Below, piece by piece: positions 54,016 to 56,099 of a stretch of 56,099 nucleotides of DNA. The DNA is taken from assembly GCA_023261045.1 (NCBI GenBank), contig JALRJZ010000002.1, forward strand, positions 1 to 56,099. The letters are read 5' to 3'. The position numbers and the translations under genes are program-made. How positions within the stretch are numbered: the stretch's first letter is position 1; every line of letters starts with the position of its first letter. This DNA comes from Akkermansiaceae bacterium. GTDB taxonomy: Bacteria > Verrucomicrobiota > Verrucomicrobiia > Verrucomicrobiales > Akkermansiaceae. The notes under the pieces are model-generated. The model was given only the letters and a program-made list of their open reading frames with translations, was not told the DNA's origin and searched no databases.

Positions 54016-56099
54016 TTAAGGAGTCGAGAGACTGACTTTGACCCTGAGGAATTGATTTGAGCTCTCCGAGAGGGAAGTCAACGAGCGCAGAGTAATCAAA
54101 TAGGTACCATTACCTTGGTCTTGTGCAGCGTGTTCGACAAGATGCTCTGGTCCTTCATTCCATGAGTCGAGGCTTTCACTTTGCTGACCCAGATAGGTAA
54201 GCTCCGGTGCGGGGATGCGTTGCAAGAAGGTGATGGAGGGATAGCTTTCTCCATCGATTTCAACAGTCCCATGCATGACCAAAGAGTCATGTGTAGTGGG
54301 CTGGCCCAAGAGAGCGTATTCGAGAATGTTGGAATACCCATCATGGTCTGGATCGGCGAGTGGGCCTGAGACACTGGCATCGTTCAACTCAGCAGCCGAG
54401 AAGGCTCCGGCAAGATAGCTGTCAAATGCGCTCAATTCCGGCTCGGGAGAGCCAGGGCTTCCTCCGATGACATTTCCAGCAACCCAGCTCGTGGCAAGTG
54501 AATGGTCAGGAGATGATGCTGGATCTGCGAGGACAAGAGCGTAACCGAGTCCGTCTGGGCTAGTAGGCCATGGCGCCGCATCATCGTAAACAAAGTCGAT
54601 GATTGGCGTATTAAGAGCATAGGAGAGGACAAGCCGCTCGCCTCCATCGGAGAGCGAATTTGGGTAAGACCCGATGACGGGAAGCCCCTTTCCGTAGCGA
54701 GCTTCAAAGGCCGCGATGTTTTTAACTAAAAGCACAGCGGCGCCTGGGGCCAGAGTCGTGACACTCGCGGTCGCAAAGTCAAAAGTAATTCCGTTGGTAA
54801 AGTCGAGATCAGCGAGATCAAGAGTGAGACTCTCCGAGGTATTGGTGATTTCAATGAATTCGTAGTCACCATTGTTTTCTGAGACAGCGAGCTCACTACC
54901 CGTGGGTTGCGGTGGGTTATACATGATCTCACTAATGACGAGATTGTCCTGCCAGAGCTCCACACTTGGCGCAGTGGGGACAAATTCGATCGCCTCCGAC
55001 CAATTGCTTGTTCTCCCTGTCGAATCTTCGTGCTGCACGCGGACTCGGTAAGTGACCCCTGGCTCAGCAATCTCAGCGGGGAAGAGGTACTCCGCATTAA
55101 AAGTGTCAAAATCAGGCGAGGTTGCCACTGTCTCAATTTCGTAAGTCCGTGGGGTGTTCTCCACATAGCCTGGCAAGCCGGGAGCGAGAATTTTGGCAAT
55201 GCGCCAACGCATCTTGCCAAAGGTTCCATTGCCATTTGGATCGCTAAAACTACTGCTATTAAAGAAGAGTTGATTGACCGGGAAACTTGGAGTGCCCTGG
55301 TAAGAAATGGTGGGCTTATTGGGGATATTGGTATCGCGAGCCTCGTATTTCAGGTATTCATACCCATAGCCCTCGACCACACCATTTCCAGGAGACCAAG
55401 AGGCTCCAGTAAAGTTGTCGGTGGTGTAGGAGAGGATATGTTTTACGAGACCTTCGTGGTCTTGTGACTCGAGATAGCGATTGTATCCTCCACCCATCCG
55501 AGAATCTCGGAATGGAGAAGCGTAGAAGTTGCCCTTGTGATTTGTTTGGCCAGAGGCATTACCCGCTGCACCATTGGTTCGTGGGTGGTAGTTCCACATA
55601 AAGGCATCCACATCCGCCCAAGTCAGCGCCTGTCCCTCCGGATTGATCATGTCGGTGTATTCATCGACAAGCTGGCCAATTTGGCCCCCGGTGGGTGTGC
55701 CGTCTGCGCCCACAAGATCTAAAAGTTCGCGGGCTCGGTTCCGGAATTCGAGCATGAGCTGGGAGTGATTGTTGATGGAGTTTTGCTGGCGAATGACTCC
55801 GGCTTGGTGCGTTTCCGCGATCCACATCATATCAAGGTCCCAGGGCATGACGTGCCACTGGTCTTGAGTGGGTTCGTGGTAAAAATAGTGGTTGTAGCCG
55901 ATGCGAATATCCACGTTTCCGAGGAAGCGATTCAGAGCCCGCATCGAGTAGTAGCCGGGCATATACATGTTATCGCGCCACCATTGTTCGGTTTGGGCGC
56001 TATTTGATGAGGAATAAAAGGATGACCAATCTGAGGAACTGGTGACTTGCGAATCCCCTTGTTCTTTTTTGTCTCCTCCACCGCCTTCGATCTTGTAGA
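54016..56099 (-). CDS. CotH-like kinase / lamin-tail domain protein, 5' partial
   Basis: The C-terminal 694 residues of a larger secreted protein; the frame is open to the right edge, so the true start lies outside. The visible part begins with the end of a CotH-like domain (IGYNHYFYHEPTQDQWHVMPWDLDMMW, where WDLDMMW is the metal/active-site motif of CotH kinases). An Ig/fibronectin-like region (VTYRVRVQHEDSTGRTSNWSEAIEF) and a lamin-tail domain (LVISEIMYNPP, NNGDYEFIEITNTSESLTLDLADLDF) follow. Next is a short Ca-binding-like DPDHDGYSNILEYALLG near the C-terminus and a final beta segment. Such proteins are frequent in Verrucomicrobiota and Planctomycetota and are presumed to be surface proteins; targets are unknown. 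Upstream codons beyond ATG 55968 also look coding (SDWSSFYSSSNSAQTEQWW). Confidence 0.9.
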   Translation of the reverse strand, partial: YKIEGGGGDKKEQGDSQVTSSSDWSSFYSSSNSAQTEQWWRDNMYMPGYYSMRALNRFLGNVDIRIGYNHYFYHEPTQDQWHVMPWDLDMMWIAETHQAGVIRQQNSINNHSQLMLEFRNRARELLDLVGADGTPTGGQIGQLVDEYTDMINPEGQALTWADVDAFMWNYHPRTNGAAGNASGQTNHKGNFYASPFRDSRMGGGYNRYLESQDHEGLVKHILSYTTDNFTGASWSPGNGVVEGYGYEYLKYEARDTNIPNKPTISYQGTPSFPVNQLFFNSSSFSDPNGNGTFGKMRWRIAKILAPGLPGYVENTPRTYEIETVATSPDFDTFNAEYLFPAEIAEPGVTYRVRVQHEDSTGRTSNWSEAIEFVPTAPSVELWQDNLVISEIMYNPPQPTGSELAVSENNGDYEFIEITNTSESLTLDLADLDFTNGITFDFATASVTTLAPGAAVLLVKNIAAFEARYGKGLPVIGSYPNSLSDGGERLVLSYALNTPIIDFVYDDAAPWPTSPDGLGYALVLADPASSPDHSLATSWVAGNVIGGSPGSPEPELSAFDSYLAGAFSAAELNDASVSGPLADPDHDGYSNILEYALLGQPTTHDSLVMHGTVEIDGESYPSITFLQRIPAPELTYLGQQSESLDSWNEGPEHLVEHAAQDQGNGTYLITLRSLTSLSESSNQFLRVKVSLSTP

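Overview
The window looks like a chromosomal segment of a free-living, probably marine or sediment bacterium of the PVC superphylum, most likely Verrucomicrobiota. It is rich in families typical of that group: sulfatases with C-x-P-S-R formylglycine motifs, PVC-type dehydrogenase propellers coupled to CxxCH cytochrome domains, a DUF1549/DUF1553 plus DUF1501 pair, tandem DUF1080 domains, ThuA, pirin and CotH/lamin-tail proteins. No rRNA, tRNA, CRISPR array, transposase or phage gene was recognised. Species-level placement is not possible from inspection.

Layout. (1) 1-1.24 kb: a PHP-domain phosphoesterase running off the left edge and broken by a one-base frameshift. (2) 1.3-10.6 kb: fabV, then a minus-strand run of beta-helix protein, sulfatase and sulfatase-SGNH fusion, with a sodium:solute symporter divergent from it; this resembles a sulfated-glycan uptake and degradation locus. 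(3) 10.7-17.1 kb: a Lys/Ala-rich coiled-coil protein with a clear terminator, an overlapping cytochrome/propeller gene pair, and a tandem DUF1080 protein. (4) 17.1-30.4 kb: an alpha/beta hydrolase, a secreted unknown, then nine co-directional plus-strand genes (GNAT, a thioredoxin-like gene interrupted by TGA, SASA esterase, DUF1549/DUF1553, DUF1501, PQQ propeller, basic secretory protease, cupin). (5) 30.3-40.1 kb: a flavoprotein, a 1399-residue propeller-cytochrome fusion, carB, an unknown 164-residue protein and a Cys-rich small lipoprotein. (6) 40.2-46.4 kb: a ThuA gene and a large SGNH-propeller-cupredoxin gene meeting at an A9 tract, with a secreted 650-residue protein divergent from them. 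(7) 46.4-56.1 kb: pirin, YjbR, HAD phosphatase, ApbE, a third sulfatase, a large FtsX-type permease, and a CotH/lamin-tail protein running off the right edge.

Most products carry signal peptides and act outside the cytoplasm. Together they suggest extracellular or periplasmic breakdown of sulfated, acetylated polysaccharide: desulfation (three sulfatases), ester removal (SASA, SGNH, acetyl-xylan-esterase-like), sugar oxidation by propeller dehydrogenases that pass electrons to cytochrome or cupredoxin domains, 3-keto-sugar processing (DUF1080, ThuA) and uptake (symporter).

The most unusual signal is at 43353-43374. The ThuA gene and the downstream gene are in adjacent frames, both open only across a run of nine A residues, and the downstream frame has no ATG, GTG or TTG start before its complete SGNH domain. 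This suggests that -1 slippage (or an indel in the tract) makes one polypeptide of about 1401 residues. A second notable point is that the split cytochrome/propeller pair at 11.5-15.6 kb and the single fused protein at 31.7-35.9 kb carry the same modules in circularly permuted order. Two further genes are interrupted (frameshift near 953-964, TGA at 20529), so sequencing error has to be excluded before biological recoding is claimed.
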